The notes under the pieces are model-generated. The model was given only the letters and a program-made list of their open reading frames with translations, was not told the DNA's origin and did not search any database. The position numbers and the translations under genes are program-made. 64,000 bases of DNA, taken from contig JAGFBZ010000339.1 in the NCBI GenBank assembly GCA_018398805.1, forward strand, positions 186,001 through 250,000. Direction: 5' to 3'. Positions 46,995 to 59,036 of the stretch are shown in pieces (the first letter of the stretch is position 1; each line of letters opens with the position of its first letter). This DNA comes from Hirundichthys speculiger. Taxonomy: Eukaryota; Chordata; Actinopteri; Beloniformes; Exocoetidae.

Positions 46995-48116
46995 TGTTTG
47001 GCATATTTTTATTGAGTCAAGTGAAAAAGAAAGTACAGTCTCTTACAGTCTTAAGATTTTATGTATCAGGACATAATAAAAAAAATTATCCGGTACCTTG
47101 TAGGTCTTGGAAGTTAGGGAAATACAATGTTAGATAAACATCAGTACAAGACATCTTACACCATGTCATTATTTATCTAACACAAACTAAGCCAAAATGC
47201 TGATCTAGTGTGTGAAAAACAAAATAAACCCTCGCTGCTTCCTCAAGAATTAAGAAGTTAAGGAGCATCCAGATGCTGCTAATCAAGTGCTCTTGATTCG
47301 CTGATCATCAGATCATCATTTAGACAACCTCTAAAAGCCGAGGCTTCGTCAATTTTCTGGTCTGGAGGATTCAGGTGTGTTAACAAAATGCTAAAGAGCA
47401 AAGACATTAGCAACAATTTGCTACCAAGGCTTATATAATATATAAAGTATATAAAAAGACTGAACTAGTATGGCTTGTTTAGAAGAGTTTTCAGGTCAAA
47501 ACAATGTTTCTTCATGGCAACACAGTAAAGTATTACAACGATGCATCAGACAGAACATCAGGACTTTTGGAACAATGTCCTTTAGACACATGAAAGCAAA
47601 GTGGAGATGTTTAGCTTTAATGGTAAAAACCAAACACAGAACAATAACACAAACTCCTTACTGCAACTGTCAAGTACGGTGGTGGAGGGATGATGATTTG
47701 GCATTATTTTGGCAGTCACAGCACGTGTACATCTTATAGTCAGAGTTGACCATGAACTCTTCTTCATATGTGAGTATTATAGAGTAAAATGTAAGGACAT
47801 CTGTATAACAGCTAAAGTTTGGATGAAGCGGATTCAACAATCTTAAGCACACAAACAAATCTACAAATGAAAAGAATCAAGGTGTTAAAATGGGCCAGTC
47901 AAGGAAAGAGCTTAAAGCAGTTGAAATGCTGTGCCAGGATCTTGAAAGAAATGTGAATATTAAAATACCAGCAAACCTCAATGAACTGAAGGAATGATGT
48001 AAAGATAAGTAGACCAAATTTCCTCCCTGATGATTTGAAAGACTGATAACAACATAAGAGTAGGGATGCATGATAATTATTGACCCGATAACTATCGGGC
48101 CGATAACAGGAAATTA

Positions 48117-48124
48117 TGACGTCA
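48117..48124. promoter_or_regulatory. CRE palindrome TGACGTCA (copy 1 of 2)
   Basis: An exact cAMP-response element inside the 5' part of the hAT element. A second lies 127 bp away. Binding by CREB/ATF is known for this sequence. Activity here is unknown. Confidence 0.35.
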
Positions 48125-48243
48125 TCCCCATAAGTCTGATATCATGACGAATAGCCCTGATAAAATATATATATTTTTGTTAACACAACAGTGCCTTGCT
48201 CCCTCTGAGCCTTGAATGACCGGCTGTGAATGTTATGTTCAAG

Positions 48244-48251
48244 TGACGTCA
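48244..48251. promoter_or_regulatory. CRE palindrome TGACGTCA (copy 2 of 2)
   Basis: Second exact cAMP-response element in the hAT element, upstream of the BED-finger start codon. Together they could be part of the transposon's own promoter. Confidence 0.35.
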
Positions 48252-48510
48252 GCATAATCAGAAAAACGATTTCTCAGTAAGGAAAATCAAGAGTACCCCC
48301 TCATGCCAGAAAACAAGTTGTTAACTCGGTCATAATTTTGGTAATTGCTGACTTGAATTGATATTCTCAGTATTCTCCCACATGTTACACATACAAAATA
48401 GAAAAAATAGATAAGGCTGAAAGAACGACTAGCAAACGAGGGAACGGGGGAATTTAAATTACACCTTGAATGCAGCATGCAGTTCAGTGCGCTGATAAAA
48501 ACAAACAAAC

Positions 48511-48666
48511 ATGGCGGCGATTATATGGAACTTAGTTAAAGTTTCAGAGGAAGATAGTTCGCTGGTTATTTGCTCCAAGCGAAGGAGGGAAAAATAGCAC
48601 AAGCTTTAATACGTCAAACCCGATCAGCCACCTGAAACATAACCATCGCTTCCATGGAATTTTGAA
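48511..48666 (+). pseudogene. Broken BED-finger N-terminus of a hAT transposase
   Basis: ATGGCGGCG opens a frame reading MAAIIWNLVKVSEEDSSLVIC, then stops at TAG 48595-48597. A +1 frame continues from 48596 as STSFNTSNPISHLKHNH. Together these resemble a hAT BED finger. The first Cys and the His-X4-His end are recognisable, but the second Cys is missing and the frame is broken. No catalytic domain follows. Confidence 0.65.
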
Positions 48667-48671
48667 ATTGC

Positions 48672-48711
48672 GCTAATATGAGCTAACGTGAGCTAACATG
48701 AGCTAACGTCA
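48672..48711. repeat. Four tandem 10-bp units
   Basis: GCTAATATGA, GCTAACGTGA, GCTAACATGA and GCTAACGTCA lie head to tail inside the hAT element. The units differ at one to three positions. Confidence 0.85.
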
Positions 48712-49505
48712 GCAAGCCAGCAGCAAGTTAACCCCTCCGCTCCCCTGTCCTCTCCGCTCCTCGCCATCATCTCTCATCTAAAGCTTCCATGAGATTAAAA
48801 AAAAAAAAACCCAAACTACTGAACCTCATTTACTTTAATTAAAAGGCATTCATTTGAATAGAACCACAAGCCAAAATCCTTTAAACGTAATTTTTTTTGT
48901 TACTATGGAGTGCACTTGTTCAGTTTATTTACACAGACAAGTTTAACTTGTGTCGGTACATTATGCACTGTGCATTATTTTTTTATTGTCATTGAGGAAG
49001 GCATTTTTTCAGTTTGTAATTCTGATGCATGTATTTTCATCAATTCAATGAGCCTTTATTTTTTATATCAGTAAGTAATGCACCTTATTTAAATTAATGT
49101 GAGATATCAAATAGGTTTGTTTAAGAGCTTTATTAAAATATTTGAGAGGCTTGCCAATAGTTTTTCATAAGGAAAAAATAAATATCTGGTCATTTAAAGA
49201 GTCAAAGCTGTTTTTGGTTTTGTTCATAGTATTGATGTAATGATCTTAGGTATATGTGTGTGTTATCAGTTATCGGTATTGGCCTTTAAGAGGTGAAATT
49301 TATTGGTTATCGGTATCGGTTTTAAAAAACAGTTATCATGCATCCCTACATAGGAGAATAATAAGCTATTGTTGCTACAGGTGGCGACACAAACACTGGT
49401 CCTGCACAAGCTTTGTTTTTGTAATATAATATTTAATGTTTTAAATAATTAATTGTTTATTTGAGCCTGTATCTATGTCATTTTAAGACCTGGTGAGCAC
49501 CAAAT

Positions 49506-49510
<5 letters not shown>

Positions 49511-49560
<50 letters not shown>
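49511..49560. repeat. (TA)25 microsatellite
   Basis: A perfect TA repeat that arises exactly where the right terminal repeat of Tc1 copy 2 should read TTTTTTTATTATGTC. It seems to have grown from the element's own end. Confidence 0.95.
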
Positions 49561-49561
<1 letters not shown>

Positions 49562-50136
49562 CTTGCCAGAATGTAAAAAAAATTAATTAATAGAAGGCAT
49601 GCTTTATTGTTTTTTCATGACTTGTTGTATGTGACAAAAAGCATCTCTGTGAGGAGAATCTGTCTCTCTACCAGATGTTCTAGCATACATGTAGTTGCAG
49701 AATGATATTTCAAATTCCATGGTGGCTGTCCGGTAACAGTAGCCTGGAGCAATGGAAAAGTTTTTTTTTTTTTTTGTCTCACCTTCTCTTTATTTCCCCT
49801 GGTAAGGAGGATACAAAGCTCCTTTGCTCGACTGAGTTGTACGTGCCACGTATGTGTTCAAAACACCTTTCTTGTCTCGGAGCAACTGAAATGTGCATTG
49901 CTTTGAGTCTGTATAATTTTTTTTTTCTATCTTATATTTTGCTATCTCCTAATACAGGCTGACCAAAGGCATCGAAAGCCTAAGTGCACACTCTGACAGT
50001 GCTAAAACAGCACGAAAAGGTATTAACCCAATACTCATAAGTAGTACTTACCATCACCAAATGCAGTGCTGTTTTACCTTCATAGCATTCAACCTCAATA
50101 ATGCAATGAGAGGTTGAAAAAGGCAGCATCTTTCTT

Positions 50137-50161
50137 CATTTATTTATTTATTTATTTTTTT
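50137..50161. repeat. (ATTT)n microsatellite
   Basis: About five ATTT units ending in a T-run. Confidence 0.88.
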
Positions 50162-51831
50162 ACATAATATGTTTTTCTGCCTCTAGGTTTTACTTGTGCT
50201 TGTTGTTTGTCTCATCAGTTTTGTCACATTGTGTTCAACAAAGCCTGGCGTTTTTCTTAGACTGTATTTGGAGCTTTGGCAATCCCTCCATCAACTCTGT
50301 ATCAGACCCAGGAGCCCACAGTGGATCTTGCAATAAAAAAAAGAGAAAAAAAAAAAAACGCATGTGACATCATCAGTCATTAGAACTATACAAACCAAGG
50401 TGGCCTACATTTTTAAACTGCAGAACATACAGGATCTTTTCTTGCTCTTTACTCATGCTCTTTCTTATGGATTACAAAACAACTAGGCAGTTGAGCCAAA
50501 TTGACGTATTAAAACAAACAGATGAATACATGGTACATTGCCTGTTATCATTATCACTGTTGCTGATGCTCAGTGCATATGTACTAAAAATGCACCACAT
50601 ATCTGACTCCATCAGAGCCAGAAGTGCACTCTGCTGATTTACAGTGCTCTTCATCTCTGTATAAGTATCATAATGTTTTATGATCTGAACATTTCTATAC
50701 TGACATAAAATTAAACTGTTGCAACTCACCAATGGTAAAACACAAACTGCATTTGCTCCATAGCCGAAGAGTCAAACTGACTACAAACAGATACAGTATT
50801 TTTTTAAGGCTAATACTTGTTTTGAAAAAGCAAAAGCAATAACATTAACTTGAGTTCAAATACACACATAAGGTAAGGCCAAATAAGGTTAAGAAATGAT
50901 TTATTCTCAAGCCAACACTTTTGGCCAATAGTCAGTAATTTGTCAAAGCTCCCTTTGTCAAGAGATGTCGGCACAGACCTTTTCTTTCATAATAATATGG
51001 TGTTTTGTCCTCAATACAGAAATACTTTGAAACCATCTTTGTGTCCGGAAAGCCTGGAGACAAAGAGATTGATGTATGGACAGAAAAAAAACACAGGGTG
51101 GGGAAAAAAAATGTCAAATACACAATATCTCTGGAGGAAGGGGTACAGATAGGGCAGCCATTGTTGGCAGCATAGAAATCATCCTCAGTCAGTGGGGCCA
51201 AAGTGAAAAGCCAGAGGCACCGACTCTACAACTGATTCACCAAATGTTTGCCTACTAAAGGCTAAAACACAGGGGTCTTATCACAAAAACTACAGTTTGT
51301 CTCTGAACACAGAGATGCTGTAGATAACCTTGCTGATCATCAGCTCTCTGCAGGAGGCTAAAGGCAGGAAGGAAAAAATTGACAGAATTTTTTTCAGATT
51401 ATATTCTCATGACTAAATCAATACACAGATGAACCATCTCTTCAGGCTGGAGTTAGAAGGGAGTCATTGTGAAGGTCAAACAGTTAGCCCATAAAAGAGG
51501 AAGCTAGGCATGCGATTTGGCAGCACATCTCTACTCCTCCTCCATGGCATGGAGGTAACAACCTTGAGGAGTTGATTAGTGGTAGAGACGGCTCCCACGA
51601 CACAGGAGAACCCCACCTCATAAAATCCTGGGCTCGGTAGCAGATCAGGGGAGCCTGAGAGAGGGGAACTGGAGGGAGTTCAAGGCAGAAGAACTGCTTG
51701 GCTGCCTCATCTTTTACAGGACAAATTAAAAGCACAGCGGAACAAGTCATAAAACAGGAAATAATGAATTCAATTATATTTTTTAGTGTTTAGTGGCTGC
51801 TGGTGAGATGTGCTGAGTGGGCAACATGAGG

Positions 51832-51870
51832 CACACACACACACACACATACCCACACACACACCCACAC
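51832..51870. repeat. (CA)n microsatellite
   Basis: CA repeat with TA and CC interruptions. Confidence 0.92.
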
Positions 51871-54800
51871 AGCAGCGGGCACAGGCTGATGACTATGTTG
51901 GTGGCGCTGAGCTTTGCTGAGGGCTGCGTGTGTGCTGACTGCATGCCTCCATGCCCCCAGGAGCAGTTTAGACCTCGACAGGGCCTTCATTAGCAAATGA
52001 ATGATTCTTAATTGGCCTGGCAAATACACAGGATGCTTGTTGATTATAGGGAGTTTTTTTTTTCTTTCCTTTTAAGGAAGTACTTGTACTTCGACACAGA
52101 TGCACAAACGCACAACATGAACCTCAACGCGCAGCTAAACAAGCACAGGGGCATACTTAAATATTAGCTGTGGTGACAATACCTGACACGTCATCAAAAT
52201 GACAGACAATTCATAGCTTTGCTGTGCCAGGTTCAAAAGCAGGACAATGGCATCCACCAAAGGATTCCTACAAAGAATTCTGGGACATATTCTCTTTCGT
52301 CAGCCTCTCTGTTATTCTCTCTACCTCATTTCACCTCCCACCACCTATTTTTCCACTCTTGCTCAATCCGCTCCAGTTTGTCCCCTGGCATTGGTAACAC
52401 CTCAGCGGGAGGAGGAATCACAGACAAGAGTCCTGGCGTCCTAGATTCAGCAACACTAGCAGGAGCGCGGCACATACCGGCCTGTCCTACTAGCTATCAT
52501 ACGGGGGAGAAAAAAAAAAAAAAGATCAGCCACATGCAGCCCAGATTGAAAACACTAAAGAGGAGCACACAAGCATTCAGTCACTGCTCACAAGCGCACA
52601 CCCACAGATAGTGATAAAGAGAATGGAACCTGTTATGTTTAGGATTTCCATGTTTGCCACATCAGTAATGCCATCAGTACACTCTTTTATCTATGTCTAA
52701 CAGTGTAGTCATGTGGGATGACTGATACAAGTACAAAGGTATCAAATGAAAACAGAGTAAAGAGTAAACATATACATTCATGGTTTTATGTTTGTGAAAC
52801 TGAGAGTAATCTGGGCATCATAACTTCAGCAAATAAGCAAAGGAAAGAAAAAAAGAAACAAAGAAAAAATAATGACAGAAAGAGAATGACCAAAGGGCTG
52901 ACTGAGGGAAGTCAGTGTCCCCTCTGTGCCCCAGCCCTTGGTGCCACTCGCCCACTGCCAGCCTGCCAATTAAAGCCCTGATTAAAACTGACAAAGTGTC
53001 TCCAAATGAAGAAAGAGCTGTTGTTGGACTAAACTGCCAAAACCTGTTCACTATACTGCCAGAGGAAAATGGCAAGGAAAGCGCGAAAGGGTATAGCAAT
53101 GGCACGCAAGCAGGGGGCAGACATGATTATAACACCTCTCATTTTGTGCCCCATGACTCCCCATGTTCCTCCAGACAAATGGATGATGTGTAAGGAAGCC
53201 CTCTGCAGAGAGGTTGACGTTTAGGTTATTATTTTGTCATTTTATTCCCAGTCTTCTTTTTTTTATCCCTTAATTCTAAGCTTTGAATTTTGTAAGGAGA
53301 AACAAAAGGAAGGTGTCATATTTTGGGCACAGAAGCCATGCCAGATATTAGAGATGAATATCACAATTCCTTTTTTGTTACCTCTTGCCACACGTTCACA
53401 TTGTAAGTCACAGAGAGCGCAGAGTGATGGGCTCAACAGCAATCCCTGAAAAACCACCCACAGTGTACATCGGCTGCTAAAATATGATGGTATTCTTGAG
53501 GTCATAAATCTTGTTTTTACTGGGATGGGAAGAGAAAAGAAGCCCCGGTCTACCCTGCATCGTTACAGCTGCATCACTGTAACCTATTCTGCTTCCTTTT
53601 AAGCTAAATGTCAACTTTTTTTTTTCTTTTTTGCTTCCTGCAGCCATCATTTGTTTTAACACAGGAAGAAAAAATAAGAAAATAAGTCAACAGGAGGAAA
53701 ACTAAAAAGAGTTTGTTGTCAGTGGCTGAGTGAATGTCCAAATGTTCTGCAGTTTACAGAGAGGAGAGAATCCAGTGGAGAGATAAAATAGATTCCCGGT
53801 CTGTCTGAATTCCTAACCCAGGAGCCAATAATATGAGTAATGGCTGTTGCTATTTGTTATAACAAAATCTTGTTCTTGAATTGAAAGAATAATGTCACAT
53901 CCAACTGGAACTATAATACTCTAATACTTCAAAGGTTTTAATCATTTAGATATAAATCATCATCAAGAACTCTGATAATATTCTTTCAGTGTAACCTGAA
54001 TTTATTTACTTATTTATTTGTGGTGCCAAGTGAACACATTGGGAGAAGCTCTAGAAAAACTTGCAGCCATCTACGTTCAGATTACTGTGGATTAGTTAAT
54101 AACAGCAGAGTAATTTCACATTAAAAAAATGGAAACAGGGAGGTACTTCACCTGTGTTATTGTCTCTGCTACTGTCACTGTTAGACTTTCCAAATATATT
54201 CCAATAACATTTGAACATTTAACATTACAGTGATTGACGCCTCTTTCAACACCTGTAGCCTCTCCTAACATTATGACCTGAAAGGTGCGAAGAGACTGAA
54301 AGAAAAAAAGGATCTCAAACTGTTCAAGTGCTCAAAATCCCCCTATTAAAAAGGAGACACCAAGGCATATGTGCTTAATTTATTCATTTTTTTTTTGTTT
54401 TTGTTTTATTATCTTTGAAAAGTTGGCATGCTGTGGGAGGGAAAGATTGTGGCGGCGTGATGGTGCATGGTGTACCGCGAAAAAAACAACAGATGAAAAA
54501 GCGCTTGCGTGCCTCATAAAACAGACTGCCATACAACAACCATTTCCTTTCAGCAGAAGGTTAAAAAAAAACACCTAGAGGACATACAATACACTGGCCA
54601 TCTGATAACATTAAGCCACTGAATCCTACCACTTACTGTCTCTGTGTTTTTGCTTTCTCATAAACTCAGCAGGAGAACAAAGAAAAAAAGGAACGCTTGA
54701 AAAAAAAATCTTTAAAATTAAAGTGTAATGATGCAATAATAAATTACAGCAAATGAATGAACAATACTTGAAACAAAAAAAGAGCTTTAGGAAGAAAAAA

Positions 54801-56999
54801 AAAACAGGAAAAAAGCCAGGAGAGAAGGTAAGAGTTATAGAGAGAATAGGCCCTATTTTTCAAACCAAGCACAGGCCCTAGGGGACATGCATTAAACACT
54901 GTGTGAGGTAGACCTCACCCTTTACTACTCCATCAGCTTATTCAGAGGGGAGGCAGCCACTGTTAATATTTCATGGGACAACCAACTGAATAAGGAGGTG
55001 TAAGCTCAAGGGAAACCCCAAAGTCTCTGTCACTTTCCTCTTTGTTCTGGCAGCCAGGCTTCAAAAAAGTTCTGCTCCAAGTGTTGCGTGTTTGTGCTGT
55101 ATGCTCAGTATTTACATATGTGTATGGGGCCCTGTTTTGACTGTGTCTCTCTCCCTTTTCTGACGATTTGCAATATAATGCATAGAGGAGCAAAGTTGAG
55201 TGGTCAATGTACTGATTCAGTTGATAAGTGATGGTCACAATGTGTTCTACCTGCACCGCTAAATAACAAATCTGCTTTTACCTCCACCCTGTTTAGAGCA
55301 CCTCATTATCCTCCATAGAAAACACTTTCCATTATCAAGTCAGACAACAACCAGGCAGCTATTACTATATACTGCAGCTCATTACATCTTAAAAGCCTTG
55401 ATGTCACAGACCTGACTCGGTCATTTTGCCTTAAGAGTCCCTTGCCCACTCCACAAAAATTAGATAACTGACTTTTTTTCTTTTTAAAGCCAATCATGAA
55501 CCTTTAATGGCCAATTGTAAGATGCTGTGTCAGACGTCCCAAAATGGCATTTAAGAAAAAATCCCATCCCTCATTGGCACTTCTAAAGTGTCAGAGGAAG
55601 CTGAAGAAAATAAAATAAAAGGAACTAGAGAGCATAGCCTTTAAGAGTACAAAAAGACACAATGATTCCAGTGCTGTGGTCTGGGCTGTAAGAGGCACTT
55701 TGCTGACTGTGTCCCCTGTGTGCCAGAGCAGGAGGACAGTCCTTTTGTGTTGCAGAAGTCTTGGGCCACTGAATTCCCAGTGTCAGCGCTTCTTTACTGG
55801 GGACAGATCCCAAGAGGTGATGCTTCTCCCCGGGCACCCCCACTGTGAATGCCGTCCACCTTCTGTTCACATCTAGAGGGGAAAAAAATGGGCCACAATC
55901 TGACCCATTTCAATGACTCACTCCACTACCTGAGTCCAAGTGTTCTTTAAGACTAAAGTGAGAACAGGATCTATAAGTACCGAGAAAGCAGGCACACTGC
56001 TAATAATGCAAGTCATTTTAGTAGGGAGTCACAGAAAGTTACTCTTAAGAGAGAGTAACTTTTTCAAAACATGTCTTGTCCGCATCCATCCATCCAATTA
56101 ATCCGAACATGAATTGCCACATTCACACTCACACCTATAAACAATTCAGAATAACCAATAAACCAAACATCCAAACAAGAAAACAGAGAAATATTAAATG
56201 TAATGTGTCCTAAGTTTGTCACTGGGTCTCTCGCACATACTTTAGGGCGTGCCTGAAATAGCTTACCTGTCCAAACCACTTTAATTATCATCTTTACATC
56301 TTTTCAATGGCTCATGGTAGAAACCTAGATAAATAAGTAAAATAATAGTTTTGTCTTTTGAGTCAACTCTCATAAAAATTCAATTCTATTCAACATCATA
56401 AAAAGACTAAGAGATACTAATTTTCACAAGCAAGTAAATCTGACATGGACAACCCCCTTTTTTGTGATGAAAATATATAATTGTTATGTGTTACAAATTC
56501 TCATCCCATTGGCTTTACAGTTAACCACCCCAGTGTTAGAGATACCAGGAATCCTGGTGCTTTGCTGGCAATATGAACAGGTTTCTTGCTTTGGTTTACG
56601 TTATCAGAGCGGCCTGCAGCAGTGGGTCCGCAGCACCATTACTCCGAGAGTATTAGCGACAGGACATACCCTAGAGACGGCATCATGTGCCTTTTCCAAG
56701 TTTTAAAGCACATATAGACGGGTTCTGTACACGCCATCAGTCACTCCGTCAATACTCAGCTCCCTTGTAATTCATCACAATGTTCTTCAACTGGGAGAAC
56801 TCAAAAATTTGCAGAACAAGAATGCAATGAGGTATTGTGACTTGTTTACAAGCTGGCCTCAGGCAGAACATGGTGATTGAGAAGGCTACTGTACAGGTCT
56901 ATCCCAGAGAAACTCTTTGAGCCCGTTTGGATGGAAATGTTTTCATAAGTATAACAAATTCATCAAGGACAGCTTTATTGGGTCATAAAACAAAATGGG

Positions 57000-57990
57000 A
57001 TAAATACAGTGCCTCAGGTCAAAGCTTGTTTAAGTTCTGATAGCAATGATTTTAAGGTTCTTCTATTTGTTTATAAATGTCTTAATGGGTCTTGGACCTT
57101 ATTTATCTGACCTTCTTTTAAGGTCTGAGCTCTCGCGGACCCTGAGGTCCTCAGGTACCGGCCTTTTAGTTATTCTTGAAGTCAGAACTTAAACCTATGG
57201 TAAGGCCTCGTTTCATCATTACGCCCCCTGACTCTGGAACAGCCTACCTGAGGACCTCAGGGCTGCAGAGACTGTTGATGCTTTTAAAGGGAAGCTCAAG
57301 ACCTACCTTTTAAATTTGGCTTATACTTAAAATCTATTTATACCTTTTATTTTTAATTTATTTAGCTCTAATTTTACTTCTATTAATTTCTTGCTTATTT
57401 ATTTATTTTAAGTCATTAATTTAATTGTATAGTCATTCACTTATGTATTAGCTGTTCTTATTGGTTCTAAGTCTGTTTGAAATTTCATCTTCTTTAACTC
57501 CAGTGTTCTCCTCATGGGGGTCCTCCACGTCTGGAGCTACACCTGCTTGGTTTCTGGGGTCGTTGCCATAGGATTGTCTGTGTTCTGGGTGGGCGGGGCC
57601 CTAGACTGATGTCTGCAGTGTGGGTCCTCGTCGGCTTGGGTCCGGATGGTTCCTGTGGCAGCGACCTCTGTGTTTGTGTTTGTGGTGGGGGTGCTCTCGA
57701 TGTTGACTGATCCTCAAGATATCTTTTTCCTCACCTGGTTCATTGGTGCCAAGATGGATGTCTAAGAGTCTATTTAGAGTAGGATCAAAGGGGGTGGGGG
57801 GGGCCATGTCTACTGAGTGTGTCTGTGTTTTTTTTCTACTGTAACCCTGGGTGCGTGATGGCTTTTAAGTTGTTTTTTTCCTTCTTCTTCTTCTTGTTTT
57901 TAATTATTGATTTAATTATGTAAAGCACTTTGTGTACTAGTGTAATGAAGAGGGCTTTATAAATAAATCTGATTTGATTTTGATTTGAAT
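57000..57990 (+). mobile_element. LINE 3' end (C-terminus of reverse transcriptase ORF plus 3' UTR)
   Basis: With frameshifts, the plus strand encodes the terminal block of a CR1/L2-group type LINE. It reads FKVLLFVYKCLNG, then SRTLRSSGTGLLV, YAP-LWNSLPEDLRAAETVD, and AFKGKLKTYLF (57024-57312). A T-rich then GC-rich 3' UTR follows. It ends with the typical TAAAGCACTTTGTGTAC and TTTATAAATAAATCTGATTT tail and short GATTT repeats. The stop-riddled frame marks it as a 5'-truncated dead insertion. Confidence 0.8.
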
Positions 57991-58842
57991 GGTGTGGCCA
58001 GGAACTTGGCTTGATCTTCTTGTAGCAAAGTATTTATTTCAGTCTAGAGTGATGTCAGGGTTACAGTGCAGAGAATACTCATAACCCAGGTGGGTAGGAA
58101 ATTCAAGGAAGTACCATAATGTTGTAATTATCTACACTTTAACAGAGGGCAACAGCAAGTAACTGTATGGCATTACAGCAACCATGAGAGGGAGTAACAA
58201 CAGAATGAGCTAAATCACTGCATTCCATTAGATGCTCGTGGGGTTAAAAATATTTGTTTGGGGAAAAAATAAAAATAAATAAATACATAAACAAAACTGT
58301 GATAAACACATGACTCGTAATTCACTGCTGAGTTTGAGGTTAAGTGGTCATGGCCTTGACAAAAGTGTTGCAATGCCTTTTTTAGATGTCCCTCTGATGG
58401 ACGAGCGAGTTGCAATAAGACGACCATCTAGATAATATCTTAGATGACAGTGTAGCTGCAGGGGTCAGATAGAGAGGTAAAAGAAAGTAAAAATAGTCAG
58501 AGAGACATGGAGCAGCAAATGAATGCTGAAGCTGTAGAGTATCTTGACAAGCAGATATCTTGGTATGGACGAGATTCACCTCAGGGGACATCTGGCTAAT
58601 TTCCTGTGAAAACAGCAGACTAGCCAGGCAAAAGGCAGAGGGTGGAGGCATAACAGAGAATGGGGAAGAGGTAAACTATTTTCAGTTCTGAAAAAAGTCT
58701 TGTCAGAGTTACTTTTGTTAGCTATACTTGCCAGGGACATGTCAACTGAGATAAAGATGCTGGGTGGAGGAAACCCTGCCATGATTGTGCAATAGTGGCA
58801 TTACTATATCAAAATGAATTTTAAAAAAGCTATAAGGTAATT
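57991..58842. other. Intronic sequence between two LINE tails
   Basis: Nothing recognised apart from A-rich sequence near 58264-58290. Confidence 0.5.
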
Positions 58843-58847
58843 GTATG

Positions 58848-58893
<46 letters not shown>

Positions 58894-58974
58894 CACACAC
58901 ACACCATATATATATATATAGATATATATATATATATATATATATAGATATATATATAATATATATATATATAC

Positions 58975-59024
<50 letters not shown>

Positions 59025-59036
59025 GCACAAATATAT
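58843..59036. repeat. Compound TA/CA/GATA microsatellite
   Basis: About 190 bases of TA and CA repeats with a few GATA and CATA units, palindromic in places. On the minus strand it sits exactly at the 3' end of a LINE fragment. Microsatellite-like 3' ends are usual for several LINE groups. Confidence 0.95.

Larger units (their letters stand above)
48061..49348 (+). mobile_element. Non-autonomous hAT element, 1288 bp, nested in Tc1 copy 2
   Basis: The ends are perfect 16-bp inverted repeats (TAGGGATGCATGATAA and its complement). They are flanked by an 8-bp target duplication, CATAAGAG at 48053-48060 and CATAGGAG at 49349-49356, differing at one base. Subterminal sequences repeat GATAAC/TATCGG words at both ends. 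An 8-bp duplication and a TAGGG-type end are hAT hallmarks. The length is well below that of an autonomous hAT (several kb), and only a broken BED-finger start remains inside. It therefore moved in trans. The Tc1 sequence resumes on both sides. Confidence 0.88.
46995..49512 (+). mobile_element. Tc1-like transposon, copy 2, near full length but dead and interrupted
   Basis: This copy starts with TTTTTATTGAGTCAAGTG and includes the long left terminal region (about 47060-47150). The right terminal region (about 49463-49512) is its degraded inverted partner. Between them is a decayed transposase of the same family as copy 1. Part of the N-terminal region is deleted near 47420-47460. The WTDETK motif reads stop-THESK, with TAG at 47583-47585 and the first Asp changed to His. 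The GGGG-motif block (GGGGMMIW near 47681) is present. The third catalytic Glu is kept in VEMLCQDL near 47919. A 1288-bp hAT element is inserted at 48061. Confidence 0.87.
49561..56999. other. Intronic sequence, no gene recognised
   Basis: A long transposon-poor stretch. It has an ATTT repeat (50137-50161), several A-runs (for example near 50336-50358), a CA repeat (51832-51870) and short T-runs. No exon with credible splice sites and no known domain was found. Confidence 0.5.
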
